A stretch of 64,000 nucleotides of DNA from Burkholderiaceae bacterium (GCA_024235955.1 JACKLJ010000001.1:1039501-1103500), one strand, 5' to 3'; shown: positions 1 to 10,834, counted from the stretch's first letter. Translations and numbers: made by a program. Notes: generated by a model from the letters alone, not told the origin.

Positions 1-2
1 CG

Positions 3-1625
3 CCTGCCACCCGCACCGGCGACCTGGCCGAGGTGCCGGCGCTGGACGAGCGCTCCCCGGTGATCCCGCTGGTCACCTCCACGCGCGAGAACTGCCTGGG
101 CGGCGACTGCCCCCAGTTCCGCGCCTGCCACGTCAACCACGCCCGGCGCGAGGCCATGGCGGCCGATCTGGTGGTCATCAACCACCACCTTTTCTTTGCT
201 GACCTGGCGCTCAAGGAAACCGGCATGGCCGAGCTGCTGCCCAGCGTGCGCGTGGCAGTGCTGGACGAGGCGCATCAGCTCAACGAGATCGGGGTGCAGT
301 TCCTGGGCCGGCAGCTCGGCACCGGCCAGCTGTTCGACTTCGGGCGCGACCTGCTGGCCACCGGCCTGCAACTGGCGCGCGGGCTGGCCGACTGGCCGGC
401 GCTGGCCTCGCTGCTGGAAGCGGCGGTGCGGCAGTGGCGACTGGCGGCGGCCGCACAGCGCCAGGGTGCGCGGCTGCGCTGGCCCGGTACCTGCCCCGAT
501 GGCGTGGACGCGCCGCTCTGGCAGGCCGGCGTGGCCCAGGTGAACGATGCCCTGGTCGCCTGCGCCGAGGCGCTGGACACGGTGAGCGAGCTGGCGCCGG
601 ATTTCGGCCGCCTGGCCGCGCGGGCGCTGGAACTGCAGGCCCGGCTGGCGCACTTCGCCGAGCCGGTGGCACCCGGTTCGGTGCGCTGGCTGGATGTGGG
701 CTTCCAGCTGCGGCTGGTGGAATCGCCGCTGGACATTGCCGACGCCGTGCGCACGCGGCTGCTGGGCGACGTAGGCGAGGGCACGGAAGCAGCTGACGAT
801 GCCGAAGCACCCGCGCCGATGGAGCGTCCTCGCGCCTGGGTCTTCGTTTCCGCCACGCTGGGCGACGATGCGCGCCTGTCGTGGTTCACCGAGCCCTGCG
901 GTCTGGCCGACGCCGAGGTGCTGCGCGTGGGCAGCCCGTTCGACTTCGCCCGGCAGGCCGCGCTGTACGTGCCGCCGGGGTTTCCCAGGCCGGCCGATCC
1001 CGGTCACAGCCCGGCGGTGGCGCGGCTGGCCGCGCAGACGGCCGAGCGGCTGGGCGGCCGCACCCTGGTGCTCACCACCACGCTGCGGGCGCTGCGGGTG
1101 ATCGGCGATGCGCTGGCCGAACGGCTGGCCGGCCACGGCATCACCGTGCTGGTGCAGGGCAGTGCGCCCAAGCGCGTGCTGATCGAGCGTTTCCGCGAAG
1201 GCGCCACGGCCGGCGGGCGCGGCGCGGTGCTGGTGGCTTCCAGCTCGTTCTGGGAAGGGGTGGACGTGCCGGGCGACGCGCTGCAGGCGGTGGTGATCGA
1301 CAAGCTGCCGTTCCCGCCGCCGGGCGATCCGCTGGTGGAGGCGCGCTGCCAGCGCCTCGAGGCCGAAGGCCGCAGCGGCTTCGCCGACTACTCCGTGCCC
1401 GAGGCCGCGGTGGCGCTCAAGCAGGGCGCCGGCCGGCTGATCCGCCGCGAGACCGACACCGGCCTGCTGGTGGTGTGCGACACGCGTCTCACCGGCATGT
1501 CCTATGGCCGGCGCCTGCTGGCCGCGCTGCCGCCGATGCGCCGGCTACCCGACGCGGCAGCCTTCGAAGCGGCACTGACCCGGCTGGCGGGCGACATCGC
1601 CTCGGAAACCGAGGTTTATGAATGA
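3..1625 (+). CDS. ATP-dependent DNA helicase, DinG/YoaA (XPD-like) family, 5' truncated
   Basis: Superfamily 2 Fe-S helicase of the DinG/YoaA/XPD type, which unwinds DNA 5'-3' during repair or replication stress. The frame is open to the left edge, so the N-terminus with Walker A and the first cluster cysteine is missing. Numbering from the GTG codon at 33, cysteines 21, 26 and 32 (C-x4-C-x5-C) match the last three ligands of the family's 4Fe-4S cluster. A DEAH box (LDEAHQL) lies at about residue 77, a motif VFVSATLG near 270, and the arginine-finger motif QGAGRLIRR near the C-terminus. The STRENCLGGDCP stretch looks closer to YoaA than to DinG, but I cannot separate them by eye. The stop codon is directly followed by a copy of repeat A. 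Confidence 0.9.
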   Translation, partial: PATRTGDLAEVPALDERSPVIPLVTSTRENCLGGDCPQFRACHVNHARREAMAADLVVINHHLFFADLALKETGMAELLPSVRVAVLDEAHQLNEIGVQFLGRQLGTGQLFDFGRDLLATGLQLARGLADWPALASLLEAAVRQWRLAAAAQRQGARLRWPGTCPDGVDAPLWQAGVAQVNDALVACAEALDTVSELAPDFGRLAARALELQARLAHFAEPVAPGSVRWLDVGFQLRLVESPLDIADAVRTRLLGDVGEGTEAADDAEAPAPMERPRAWVFVSATLGDDARLSWFTEPCGLADAEVLRVGSPFDFARQAALYVPPGFPRPADPGHSPAVARLAAQTAERLGGRTLVLTTTLRALRVIGDALAERLAGHGITVLVQGSAPKRVLIERFREGATAGGRGAVLVASSSFWEGVDVPGDALQAVVIDKLPFPPPGDPLVEARCQRLEAEGRSGFADYSVPEAAVALKQGAGRLIRRETDTGLLVVCDTRLTGMSYGRRLLAALPPMRRLPDAAAFEAALTRLAGDIASETEVYE

Positions 1626-1679
1626 AATCGGGCTCTGGCCCTTTTGTGACGGGCGCAGGCAGCTACAGAAATGGTAGCT
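1624..1679 (+). repeat. Repeat A copy 1
   Basis: About 55-bp dispersed element. Visible core: AAATCGGGCTCTGGCCCTT, then GACGGGCGCAGGCAGCTA, then an A-rich stretch and TAGC. It begins at the helicase stop codon and ends about 40 bp before the converging bamD stop, so it fills the space between two convergent genes. Confidence 0.85.
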
Positions 1680-1719
1680 CTTGGTGGTGAGGTGACAGCG
1701 TCAGGCGCGGCTCACAGCC

Positions 1720-2526
1720 TCACCAGATCTGCCACCAGGGCGTGTCCTTGCGCCTGAAGCCGCGCGCCATGAACTCGGAGTTGGGGTAGTTCTGGGTCAG
1801 CACGCGCTCGGTGTCGTCGCGCAGCTCGTTCATGCCCAGCTTGTCGTAGCTCTTCATCAGGATGTAGAGCGCTTCTTCCAGGGCCGGGGCATCGCGGTAG
1901 TCGGCGATGGCCTGCTGCGCGCGGTTGACGGCGGCCACGTAGGCGCCGCGGTTGTAGTAGTAGCGCGCCACGTGCACTTCGTACTGCGCCAGGGCGTTGA
2001 CCGTGTAGCGCATGCGGGCGCGGGCGTCCGGCGTGTAGCGCGAATCCGGGAAGCGGGTGACCAGTTCCTTGAAGGATTCGAACGCCTCCTTGGCGGCGCG
2101 CTGGTCGCGCTCCGACAGGTCCTGGCGCGACAGGAACGAAAACAGCCCCAGCTCGTCGTTGAAGTTGATCACGCCCTTCATGTAGAGCGCGTAATCGACC
2201 GCCGGGCTGGCCGGATGCAGGCGCAGGAAGCGGTCGAGCGTGGCGACCGCCTCGGCCTTCTGGCCATCCTTGTACTGGGAGTACGCCTTGTCGAGCTGCG
2301 CCTGCTGCGCCAGCGGCGTGCCTGCGGCGCGGCCTTCCAGCGTTTCGAACAGGGGCACCGCCTTGTCGTAGCCGCCGGAGCCCATCTCGTCCTTGGCTTC
2401 GGCGTAGATGCGGTTGGGGCTCCAGCCCGCGGTCTTGTCCACCGGCTTGGAGGAACAGGCCGCCAGCATCATTGCCGCAGCCAGTGCCGCGCCGGCGGAT
2501 GCCGATAATCGGAAGTAGGAATTCAC
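1720..2526 (-). CDS. bamD: Outer membrane protein assembly factor BamD (ComL lipoprotein)
   Basis: Essential lipoprotein of the BAM complex, which inserts beta-barrel proteins into the outer membrane; it acts on the periplasmic face and contacts BamA. The 268-residue product starts with a lipoprotein signal ending in the lipobox LAAC at about residues 21-24. TPR-like repeats follow, including the family features YDKAVPLFE, TPLAQQAQLDKAYSQYK and SRYTPDARARM. Length is normal for the family. It is transcribed divergently from rluD; the two starts lie about 24 bp apart, so their control regions must overlap. A TATAAT-like -10 sits about 45 bp upstream of the ATG. bamB lies further along the same window. 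Confidence 0.95.
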   Translation of the reverse strand: MNSYFRLSASAGAALAAAMMLAACSSKPVDKTAGWSPNRIYAEAKDEMGSGGYDKAVPLFETLEGRAAGTPLAQQAQLDKAYSQYKDGQKAEAVATLDRFLRLHPASPAVDYALYMKGVINFNDELGLFSFLSRQDLSERDQRAAKEAFESFKELVTRFPDSRYTPDARARMRYTVNALAQYEVHVARYYYNRGAYVAAVNRAQQAIADYRDAPALEEALYILMKSYDKLGMNELRDDTERVLTQNYPNSEFMARGFRRKDTPWWQIW

Positions 2527-2549
2527 GGCCTTGGCCTCTTGATCTGCAC

Positions 2550-3590
2550 TTGATTCAGACCAAAAAGATTATATCGGCGCCCCCCTTGCCGCCACCCGCG
2601 GAAGCCGGCGAGGACGACGCCCCCGACACCGGCGACGAGGCCGAGCTGCGCACTTGCGCCGTGACGCCCGGGCTGCACGGCGAGCGGCTGGACCGCGCGC
2701 TGGCTGCCCTGGTGCCCGAGTTCTCGCGCAGCTACCTGCGTCAGCTGCTGGATGCAGGGCTGGTGCGGCTGGGTGGCGCCGCGGCGGGCAAGGCGGCGGC
2801 GCGCGTCAGGGCGGGCGACGCGGTGCAGGTGGAGCTGCGGCCCACGCCGCAGTCGCAGGCCTTCGTGCCCCAGCCCATGCCGCTGTCGGTGGTGCACGAG
2901 GACGAGCACCTGCTGGTGATCGACAAACCGGCCGGCCTGGTGGTGCACCCGGCGCCTGGGAACTGGAGCGGCACGCTGCTGAACGGCCTGCTGGCGCGCG
3001 ACGCGCGGGCCGCGGCGCTGCCGCGTGCCGGCATCGTGCACCGGCTGGACAAGGACACCAGCGGCCTGATGCTGGTGGCGCGCAGCCGCGCGGCCATGGA
3101 CGCCCTGGTGCGCCAGATCGCCGCCCGCGAGGTGCGGCGCGAATACCTGGCGTTGGCCCACGGCGCCTGGCGCGGCGCGACCCCGCGCGAGGTGGATGCA
3201 CCCATCGGCCGGGACCCACGCAACCGGTTGCGCATGGCGGTGGTCGATCTGAACCAGCATGCCGGCAAGCCGGCGCAGACCTTCATCGAGCTGCTGCAAA
3301 ACGCAGAGCAATTTTGCCTGGTGCGCTGCCGGCTCGGCACCGGCCGCACGCACCAGATCCGGGTGCACATGGCGCATCTGGGCCACCCGCTGGTGGGCGA
3401 TGCGCTGTACGGAGGCGCTCCTGCGGCCGGCATGGCGCGGCAGGCGCTGCATGCCGAGCGGCTGGCGCTGGCGCACCCGGTCACCGGTAAGCCGCTGGCC
3501 TTCCGGGCGCCGCTGCCGGCCGATCTGGCGGCGGCGCTGGCCGCGCAGGGGCTTGGCTACAATCCACCCGAGTCACACGACGCTCCGTGA
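2550..3590 (+). CDS. rluD: 23S rRNA pseudouridine synthase RluD
   Basis: Isomerises uridines 1911/1915/1917 in helix 69 of 23S rRNA. An N-terminal S4 RNA-binding domain (HGERLDRALAALVPEFSRS) is followed by the RsuA/RluA catalytic domain with the signature HRLDKDTSGLM, catalytic Asp at about residue 167, and the late motif GRTHQIRVHMAHLGHP. The start is uncertain: the frame is open upstream through the bamD start (first ATG at 2472), no Shine-Dalgarno is clear, and a TTG at 2550 or 2586 fits the family length best (346 or 334 residues). The 3' end runs into the open frame before scpB, so the two are probably co-transcribed. Confidence 0.9.
   Translation: MIQTKKIISAPPLPPPAEAGEDDAPDTGDEAELRTCAVTPGLHGERLDRALAALVPEFSRSYLRQLLDAGLVRLGGAAAGKAAARVRAGDAVQVELRPTPQSQAFVPQPMPLSVVHEDEHLLVIDKPAGLVVHPAPGNWSGTLLNGLLARDARAAALPRAGIVHRLDKDTSGLMLVARSRAAMDALVRQIAAREVRREYLALAHGAWRGATPREVDAPIGRDPRNRLRMAVVDLNQHAGKPAQTFIELLQNAEQFCLVRCRLGTGRTHQIRVHMAHLGHPLVGDALYGGAPAAGMARQALHAERLALAHPVTGKPLAFRAPLPADLAAALAAQGLGYNPPESHDAP
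2568..2573 (-). promoter_or_regulatory. Candidate -10 box for bamD
   Basis: Perfect TATAAT on the minus strand inside an AT-rich patch of otherwise GC-rich sequence, 42-47 nt upstream of the bamD ATG. No convincing -35 is visible 16-18 nt further upstream. It overlaps the first codons proposed for rluD. Confidence 0.35.
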
Positions 3591-3709
3591 GCGCCGGATT
3601 CGCCCCCACCAGGAACGGGGCGCCCGGCCTGATCCACCCCCGCGCGGGCAGCCAATCCGGCGCCCGCGGCCGCCGCCAACCGGGCGGCCTTCCCGTTGAA
3701 CCGAATGCC

Positions 3710-4611
<902 letters not shown>

Positions 4612-4615
<4 letters not shown>

Positions 4616-6054
4616 CCGGCAAACCCCGCGCCCGCCGCATCCCTGAGCCCGGATCCGGGCCGGCACCCGACATGCCGCCGCAGGATGGGGATTTAGAGCC
4701 AAATGAGGCTCCAGCCCTTGAGCAGCAGGCGCAGCCAGCTATCGAAAACGAAGCGATCGAGACGCCGGCTGCGGAAGCGGAAGAGGGCGTCGCCATCGAC
4801 GACGTGCTCTCCGGCCGCTTCGACACCGAGGCCGAGGCCCAGCCCGACGCACCCGCCGCGCCGCCCAAGCGCGTGCTCGCCCCGCAGGCCGAGCAACCCA
4901 AGCTGCACAAGGTGCTGGCGCAGGCGGGCATGGGCTCGCGACTGGAGATGGAGCAGCTGATCCTGGAAGGGCGCATCAGCGTCAACAACCAGCCGGCGCA
5001 CGTCGGCCAGCGCATCCAGTACGGCGACCAGATCAAGGTCAACGGCCGGCCGATCAAGGTGCGCATCGCGCCGCCGCCGGCGCGCGTGCTGGCCTACCAC
5101 AAGCCGGTGGGCGAGGTCGTGACGCACGACGACCCGCAGAACCGCCCCACGGTGTTCCGCAAGCTGCCCCGGCTGCAGCAGGGCAAGTGGCAATCGGTCG
5201 GCCGGCTGGACCTGAACACCGAGGGCCTGCTGCTGTTCACCACCTCCGGCGAGCTGGCCAACCGCCTGATGCACCCCCGCTTTGGCCTAGAGCGCGAGTA
5301 CGCCGTGCGCGTGCTGGGCGCGCTGACCGACGAGGAAAAGCAGCGTCTGCTCGACGGCGTGCCGCTGGACGACGGCATGGCGCAGTTCGGCTCGATCGCG
5401 GAAGAGGGCCAGAGCGAGGGCGCCAACCAGTGGTACCGCGTGACCATCGCCGAAGGCCGCAACCGCGAGGTGCGCCGGATGATCGAATCGGTCGGCCACG
5501 CGGTCAGCCGGCTGATCCGCATCCGCTACGGTGCCATGCTGCTGCCGCGCGGCCTGAAGCGCGGCCAGTTCATGGAGCTGGGCGAGCGCGATATCCGCGC
5601 GCTGGGCGAGGCTTCCGGCACGCCCGAGCGCGTGCTGCGCGGCGCACGCGAGCCGGGCCTGCCCCAGCAGGACAAACCCCGGCGCGGCCGGGGCGACCGT
5701 GGCCGCGCCAGCGGCCCGCGCCCGAACCGTGCGGGCGGCCCGGCGCCCGCCGAGGCACGCGGCGCGGCCCCGGGGCTTCCCCCTGGTCGCAGCGCGGCGG
5801 GCAGGGCGCCGGCGCACCGGCGCAGGACGGCCGGCGTGGCGGCCCGCGCCAGCAGGGTGGTGGTGGCCAGCCCGATCCGCTCAAGACCTCGCTCGGCTAC
5901 ATCGGCGGCGATGCCTTCCAGCGCCAGCGGCAGCGGCGCGCCGACGGCGCGCGCCCCGGTGGCAAGCAGGGCGGCCCGGCCGGCCGCAAGCGCGGGCGTT
6001 GAGGCGCCGGCGCCATCACCAACTGTCACGGCGCGGAGAAGCTGCGCCGGTTAA
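4612..6054 (+). CDS. rluB: 23S rRNA pseudouridine synthase RluB, with in-frame repeat and apparent C-terminal frameshift
   Basis: Forms pseudouridine 2605 in 23S rRNA. The open frame encodes 480 residues. An acidic N-terminal extension (about 1-95) contains a translated copy of repeat A. An S4 domain begins near residue 97 (KLHKVLAQAGMGSR), and the RsuA-type catalytic domain has GRLDLNTEGLLLF with catalytic Asp200 and NREVRRMIESVGH. After about residue 365 the product is R/A/P-rich with no family likeness. The neighbouring frame instead gives a tail ending at 6002 that looks like the family C-terminus, so one base seems to be missing near 5770-5790. Enzyme domains are intact either way. Translationally coupled to scpB. 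Confidence 0.88.
4700..4759 (+). repeat. Repeat A copy 2, inside rluB and translated
   Basis: The segment reads AAATGAGGCTCCAGCCCTT, then GGCGCAGCCAGCTATCGAAA, and so aligns with intergenic copies along its whole length. It is read in frame and encodes roughly rluB residues 30-50 (NEAPALEQQAQPAIENEAI). In this frame the typical copy would give TGA where CTGACG occurs; here that position reads CAG. Confidence 0.8.
5770..6002 (+). pseudogene. Probable true 3' end of rluB in the alternative frame
   Basis: In the frame one base earlier than the rluB frame, the sequence reads ...QPDPLKTSLGYIGGDAF..., then a Gln/Arg/Gly-rich basic tail ending GGPAGRKRGR and a stop at 6000-6002. This matches my recollection of the conserved C-terminal signature of betaproteobacterial RluB proteins, whereas the rluB frame here gives featureless Arg/Ala/Pro. 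A single-base loss in the G/C runs at about 5772-5786 would explain the shift. It may be a sequencing error or a real mutation; the sequence alone cannot say which. Confidence 0.6.
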
Positions 6055-6089
6055 AATCAAGAGCTTTGCCCAAGCGGCACCCTCAAGGG

Positions 6090-6121
6090 CCGCGGCCGGG
6101 CGTTTTCCCGTTTGTTTTTCC
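6090..6121 (+). terminator. Possible terminator downstream of rluB
   Basis: A GC-rich stretch (GGCCGCGGCCGGGC) with short inverted arms CGGG/CCCG around GTTTT is followed by the T-rich run TTTGTTTTT. The stem is weak, and the run also lies 25 nt before the ndk ATG, so it could equally be part of the ndk leader. Confidence 0.3.
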
Positions 6122-6144
6122 CATCGCTGAAAGAAGAGAGCTTC

Positions 6145-6570
6145 ATGGCTACCGAACGCACCCTGTCCATCATCAAACCCGATGCCGTCGCCAAGAACGT
6201 GATCGGCCAGATCTACGCCCGCTTCGAGGCCGCCGGCCTGAAGATCGTGGCCGCGCGCATGATGCACCTGTCGCGCCGCGAGGCCGAGCAGTTCTACGGC
6301 GTGCACAAGGAGCGCCCCTTCTTCAAGGACCTGGTGGATTTCATGATCTCCGGCCCGGTGATGGTGCAGGTGCTCGAGGGTGAAGGCGCGATCGCCAAGA
6401 ACCGCGAGCTGATGGGCGCCACCGACCCCAAGAAGGCCGACAAGGGCACCATCCGCGCCGATTTCGCCGACAGCATCGACGCCAACGCCGTGCACGGCTC
6501 CGACGCCCCTGAAACCGCCGCCGTGGAAGTCGCCTTCTTCTTCCCGGGCCTGGCGATCTGCTCGCGCTGA
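6145..6570 (+). CDS. ndk: Nucleoside diphosphate kinase
   Basis: Transfers the gamma phosphate between nucleoside triphosphates and diphosphates through a phospho-histidine, balancing NTP and dNTP pools. The 141-residue length is typical. The N-terminus ERTLSIIKPDAV, the segment FYGVHKERPFF and the active-site motif NAVHGSD with His117 are all present. ATG 6145 was chosen over the in-frame upstream codon at 6112 because AAGAAGAGAG lies directly before it and the family begins at MA(T/I)ERTLSIIKPD. It heads the conserved ndk-rlmN-pilW-rodZ-ispG-hisS order. Confidence 0.97.
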   Translation: MATERTLSIIKPDAVAKNVIGQIYARFEAAGLKIVAARMMHLSRREAEQFYGVHKERPFFKDLVDFMISGPVMVQVLEGEGAIAKNRELMGATDPKKADKGTIRADFADSIDANAVHGSDAPETAAVEVAFFFPGLAICSR

Positions 6571-6581
6571 GCTGCCGCTGA

Positions 6582-6602
6582 ACCCCGTCCGGGGCGCTTT
6601 TC
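6582..6602 (+). terminator. Weak hairpin plus T-run after ndk
   Basis: CCCC-GTCC-GGGG followed by CGCTTTT immediately before the rlmN start. The stem is only 4 bp, so it may attenuate rather than terminate. Confidence 0.3.
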
Positions 6603-6606
6603 CCCC

Positions 6607-7788
<1,182 letters not shown>

Positions 7789-7798
7789 AAGGAACCCC

Positions 7799-8659
7799 AT
7801 GCCCATGCTCCGTCAGGTCTCGGTCGAACAGCCCATCAGGCGCTCCCTGGGCGCGCTGGCCATGTTCTGGCTGCTCGCCACCCTGGGGGTCGGCATGCTG
7901 GCGGGGCTGGGCGGCTGCGCGGGCCAGCAACCCGGCTTCTCGGAAGGGGTGCCGAGCGAGCTGCACACGCCCTACGACGACACCGACGCCCGCAAGCGTG
8001 CCCGCACGCGGCTGGCGCTGGCCACCGGCTACTTCGAGAACGGCCAGACCACCGTCGCGCTCGACGAGATGAAGAAGGCGCTGCAGATCGACCCGACCTT
8101 CGGCGATGCCTACAACCTTGGCGGGCTGATCTACACCACCATGAACGACCTGCCGCTGGCGCAGGCGCATTTCGAGAAAGCGCTTTCGCTCAACCCGCGC
8201 GACGCCAACGCCATGCACAACATGGGCTGGCTCAAGTGCCAGCAGGGCCAGTACGACGTGGCCAATACGTGGTTCCAGCGTGCCATCGCCGTGCCCACCT
8301 ACACGGAAAAGGCCAAGACCTGGCTGGCGCAGGGTATCTGCGAGGCCAACAGCGGCCAGCGTGACAAGGCCCAGCAAAGCCTGATGCACTCCTACGAGCT
8401 CGATCCCGGCAACCCGGTTACCGGCTACAACCTGTCCAAGCTGCTGTACCAGAGTGGTGACATGCAGCGCGCGCAGTTCTACATCCGCCGCCTGAACAAC
8501 AGCGAGCTGGCCAACGCAGAAACGCTGTGGCTGGGCATCCGGGTGGAACGGCGGCTGGGCAACAGCCAGGCCATGCAGCAGCTGGCCGCGCAACTGCGCC
8601 GACGCTTCCCGCAGTCCAAGGAACTGCTCGCCTATGAGCGGGGGGCGTTCAATGACTGA
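7799..8659 (+). CDS. pilW: Type IV pilus biogenesis/stability lipoprotein PilW (PilF), TPR protein
   Basis: TPR lipoprotein that pilots the PilQ secretin to the outer membrane or stabilises pili. A signal peptide ends in a lipobox LGGC (Cys40), then TPR units span about residues 70-280 (for example TVALDEMKKALQIDPTFGDA and LAQAHFEKALSLNPRDANAM). ATG 7799 is preceded by GAAAGGAA. Its place between rlmN and a rodZ-like gene is the usual betaproteobacterial arrangement. The start of the next gene overlaps its stop. The name rests on synteny and TPR architecture. Confidence 0.88.
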   Translation: MPMLRQVSVEQPIRRSLGALAMFWLLATLGVGMLAGLGGCAGQQPGFSEGVPSELHTPYDDTDARKRARTRLALATGYFENGQTTVALDEMKKALQIDPTFGDAYNLGGLIYTTMNDLPLAQAHFEKALSLNPRDANAMHNMGWLKCQQGQYDVANTWFQRAIAVPTYTEKAKTWLAQGICEANSGQRDKAQQSLMHSYELDPGNPVTGYNLSKLLYQSGDMQRAQFYIRRLNNSELANAETLWLGIRVERRLGNSQAMQQLAAQLRRRFPQSKELLAYERGAFND

Positions 8660-9566
8660 TTTCGCGCCGCTGACGCCGCCGGATACCGCCGTGCCGTCCA
8701 CCCAGCAGGGGCCGGACCGGGCGTCGGCGGGCATGCTGTTGCGCGAGATGCGCGAGGCGGCCGGCGTCGATGTCGGCCTGCTGGCCAGCGCGCTCAAGGT
8801 GTCGGTCCAGAAGGTGGAGGCACTGGAGGCCGACCGCCTGGACCTGCTGCCCGACGTGACCTTCGCGCGCGGGCTGGCCAGCACCGTTTGCCGCGCCTTC
8901 GGCGTCGATCCGGGGGAGGTGCTGTCGCGCATGCCGGTGTCGGCGCCGGGCCTGCGGGACAACGCCACTGCCATCAACCAGCCGTTCCGCCGCACGGGCG
9001 AAGGGCCTGCGCCCATGCTGACCAGCGGCCCGTCCCGGCCGTTGCTGATCCTCGTCGGTGTGCTGTTGCTGGCCGCGGCGCTGCTGTGGCTGTGGCCGAC
9101 GCTGCCCATTCAGCTCGGTGCGCCAGAACCCGCGCCTTCGAGCGACGGCACGGTGCAGGAGAGCGTGCCACCACCGGTGCCTGCCGTCGAACCGACCGCG
9201 CCGCCCGAGCTCGGGGCGTCCGGTGCCGTGGCAGCCGCGGCACCGGTGGCCTCGGCAGCAGCGTCGGCCTCGACAGCCGCCGCGCCACGGGCTTCGCAGC
9301 CGGTGGCTGCGGCTTCGGCGCCGGCCACCAACGATCTGGTGCGCTTCGAAGCCACCGGCGAAACCTGGGTCACCGTGCGCGACGCCAAGGGCGAGTCGCT
9401 GATCAACCGCGCGCTGCAGGCTGGCGAAGCGATCGGCGTCTCCGGTCAGCCGCCGCTGGCCGTCACCGTGGGCCGCAAGAGCGCCGTGACGGTGAAGGTG
9501 CGCGGCGAGCCGTTCGACATCAACGGCATCGGCCGCTCCAGCGTGGCGCGCTTCGACGTCAAGTGA
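8652..9566 (+). CDS. RodZ-like helix-turn-helix membrane protein (DUF4115)
   Basis: 304-residue protein with the RodZ layout. A cytoplasmic Xre-type helix-turn-helix lies at about residues 20-95 (LLREMREAAGVDVGLLASAL), where RodZ contacts MreB. One transmembrane helix lies near 128-150 (LLILVGVLLLAAALLWLW). A Pro/Ala/Ser linker follows, then a C-terminal periplasmic DUF4115 domain (TWVTVRDAKGESLINRAL). It probably helps organise the cell-shape machinery. The ATG at 8652 overlaps the pilW stop, and its own stop overlaps the ispG start (TGATG), so the three are coupled. I cannot prove that this is the true RodZ orthologue. Confidence 0.82.
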   Translation: MTDFAPLTPPDTAVPSTQQGPDRASAGMLLREMREAAGVDVGLLASALKVSVQKVEALEADRLDLLPDVTFARGLASTVCRAFGVDPGEVLSRMPVSAPGLRDNATAINQPFRRTGEGPAPMLTSGPSRPLLILVGVLLLAAALLWLWPTLPIQLGAPEPAPSSDGTVQESVPPPVPAVEPTAPPELGASGAVAAAAPVASAAASASTAAAPRASQPVAAASAPATNDLVRFEATGETWVTVRDAKGESLINRALQAGEAIGVSGQPPLAVTVGRKSAVTVKVRGEPFDINGIGRSSVARFDVK

Positions 9567-10834
9567 TGGACACCGCCGTGCGCACCGGACCCATTGCCGT
9601 GGCCGCGCCCGCGGCGCATCGCACGCGCCAGGCGCGCGTGGTCTGGGGCGAGCGCGTGGTCACCGTGGGCGGCGACGCCCCGGTGCGCGTGCAGTCGATG
9701 ACCAACACCGACACGCAGGACGCCATCGCCACCGCCATCCAGGTCAAGGAGCTGGCGCTGGCCGGCAGCGAGCTGGTGCGCATCACCGTCAACACGCCCG
9801 AGGCGGCGGCGCAGGTGCCCTACATCCGCGAGCAGCTCGACCGCATGGGCGTCGACGTGCCGCTGGTGGGTGATTTCCACTACAACGGCCATCGCCTGCT
9901 GACCGAGTTCCCGGCCTGCGCCGAGGCGCTCAGCAAGTACCGCATCAACCCCGGCAACGTGGGCAAGGGTGCCAAGCGCGACACCCAGTTCGGTCAGATG
10001 GTCGAGGCCGCGCTGCGCTGGAACAGGCCGGTGCGCATCGGCGTCAACTGGGGCAGCCTGGACCAGGAACTGCTGGCCGGCCTGATGGACGAGAACGCGG
10101 GCCGCCCCGAGCCCTGGGAGGCGCGCCAGGTGATGTACGAGGCGCTGATCCAGTCGGCCATCGGCTCGGCCGAGCGGGCGGTGGAGATCGGCATGGACCC
10201 GGCGCAGGTGATTCTGAGCTGCAAGGTCAGCGGCGTGCAGGACCTGATCGCCGTCTACCGCGAGCTGGCGCGGCGCTGCGACTACCCGCTGCACCTGGGC
10301 CTGACCGAGGCCGGCATGGGCACCAAGGGCACGGTGGCTTCCACCGCCGCCATGGCCATCCTGCTGCAGGAAGGCATCGGCGACACGATCCGCGTCAGCC
10401 TCACGCCGCAACCGGGCGAGGCGCGCACGCAGGAGGTGGTGATCGCCACCGAGATCCTGCAGGCGCTCGGCCTGCGCGTGTTCGTGCCCAGCGTCACGGC
10501 TTGTCCGGGGTGCGGTCGCACCACCAGCACGGTGTTCCAGGAACTGGCCAAGCAGATCGACGACCACCTGCGCGCGCAGATGCCGGTGTGGCGCAGCCGT
10601 TACCCGGGCGTGGAAAAGCTCAAGGTGGCGGTGATGGGCTGCATCGTCAACGGGCCGGGCGAGAGCAAGCACGCCGACATCGGCATCAGCCTGCCGGGCA
10701 CCGGCGAGGCGCCGGCGGCGCCGGTGTTCATCGACGGCGAGAAGGCGATGACGCTGCGCGGCGAGCACATCGCCGCCGAGTTCCACGCCATCGTCGAGCG
10801 CTACATCCAGGAGCGCTTCGGCGCCACCAACTGA
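9566..10834 (+). CDS. ispG: 4-hydroxy-3-methylbut-2-enyl diphosphate synthase, flavodoxin/ferredoxin dependent (IspG/GcpE)
   Basis: Seventh step of the MEP isoprenoid pathway: reductive ring opening of MEcPP to HMBPP on a 4Fe-4S cluster. The 422-residue protein has the TIM-barrel start VRVQSMTNTDTQD and the cluster ligands Cys313 and Cys316 (VTACPGCGR) with Cys359 (GCIVNGPGES); the Glu of that motif is the fourth ligand known in the family. The start overlaps the rodZ-like stop. The segment between ligands is longer than in E. coli, as I expect for proteobacterial enzymes with an insert. hisS follows after a repeat A copy. Confidence 0.97.
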   Translation: MDTAVRTGPIAVAAPAAHRTRQARVVWGERVVTVGGDAPVRVQSMTNTDTQDAIATAIQVKELALAGSELVRITVNTPEAAAQVPYIREQLDRMGVDVPLVGDFHYNGHRLLTEFPACAEALSKYRINPGNVGKGAKRDTQFGQMVEAALRWNRPVRIGVNWGSLDQELLAGLMDENAGRPEPWEARQVMYEALIQSAIGSAERAVEIGMDPAQVILSCKVSGVQDLIAVYRELARRCDYPLHLGLTEAGMGTKGTVASTAAMAILLQEGIGDTIRVSLTPQPGEARTQEVVIATEILQALGLRVFVPSVTACPGCGRTTSTVFQELAKQIDDHLRAQMPVWRSRYPGVEKLKVAVMGCIVNGPGESKHADIGISLPGTGEAPAAPVFIDGEKAMTLRGEHIAAEFHAIVERYIQERFGATN

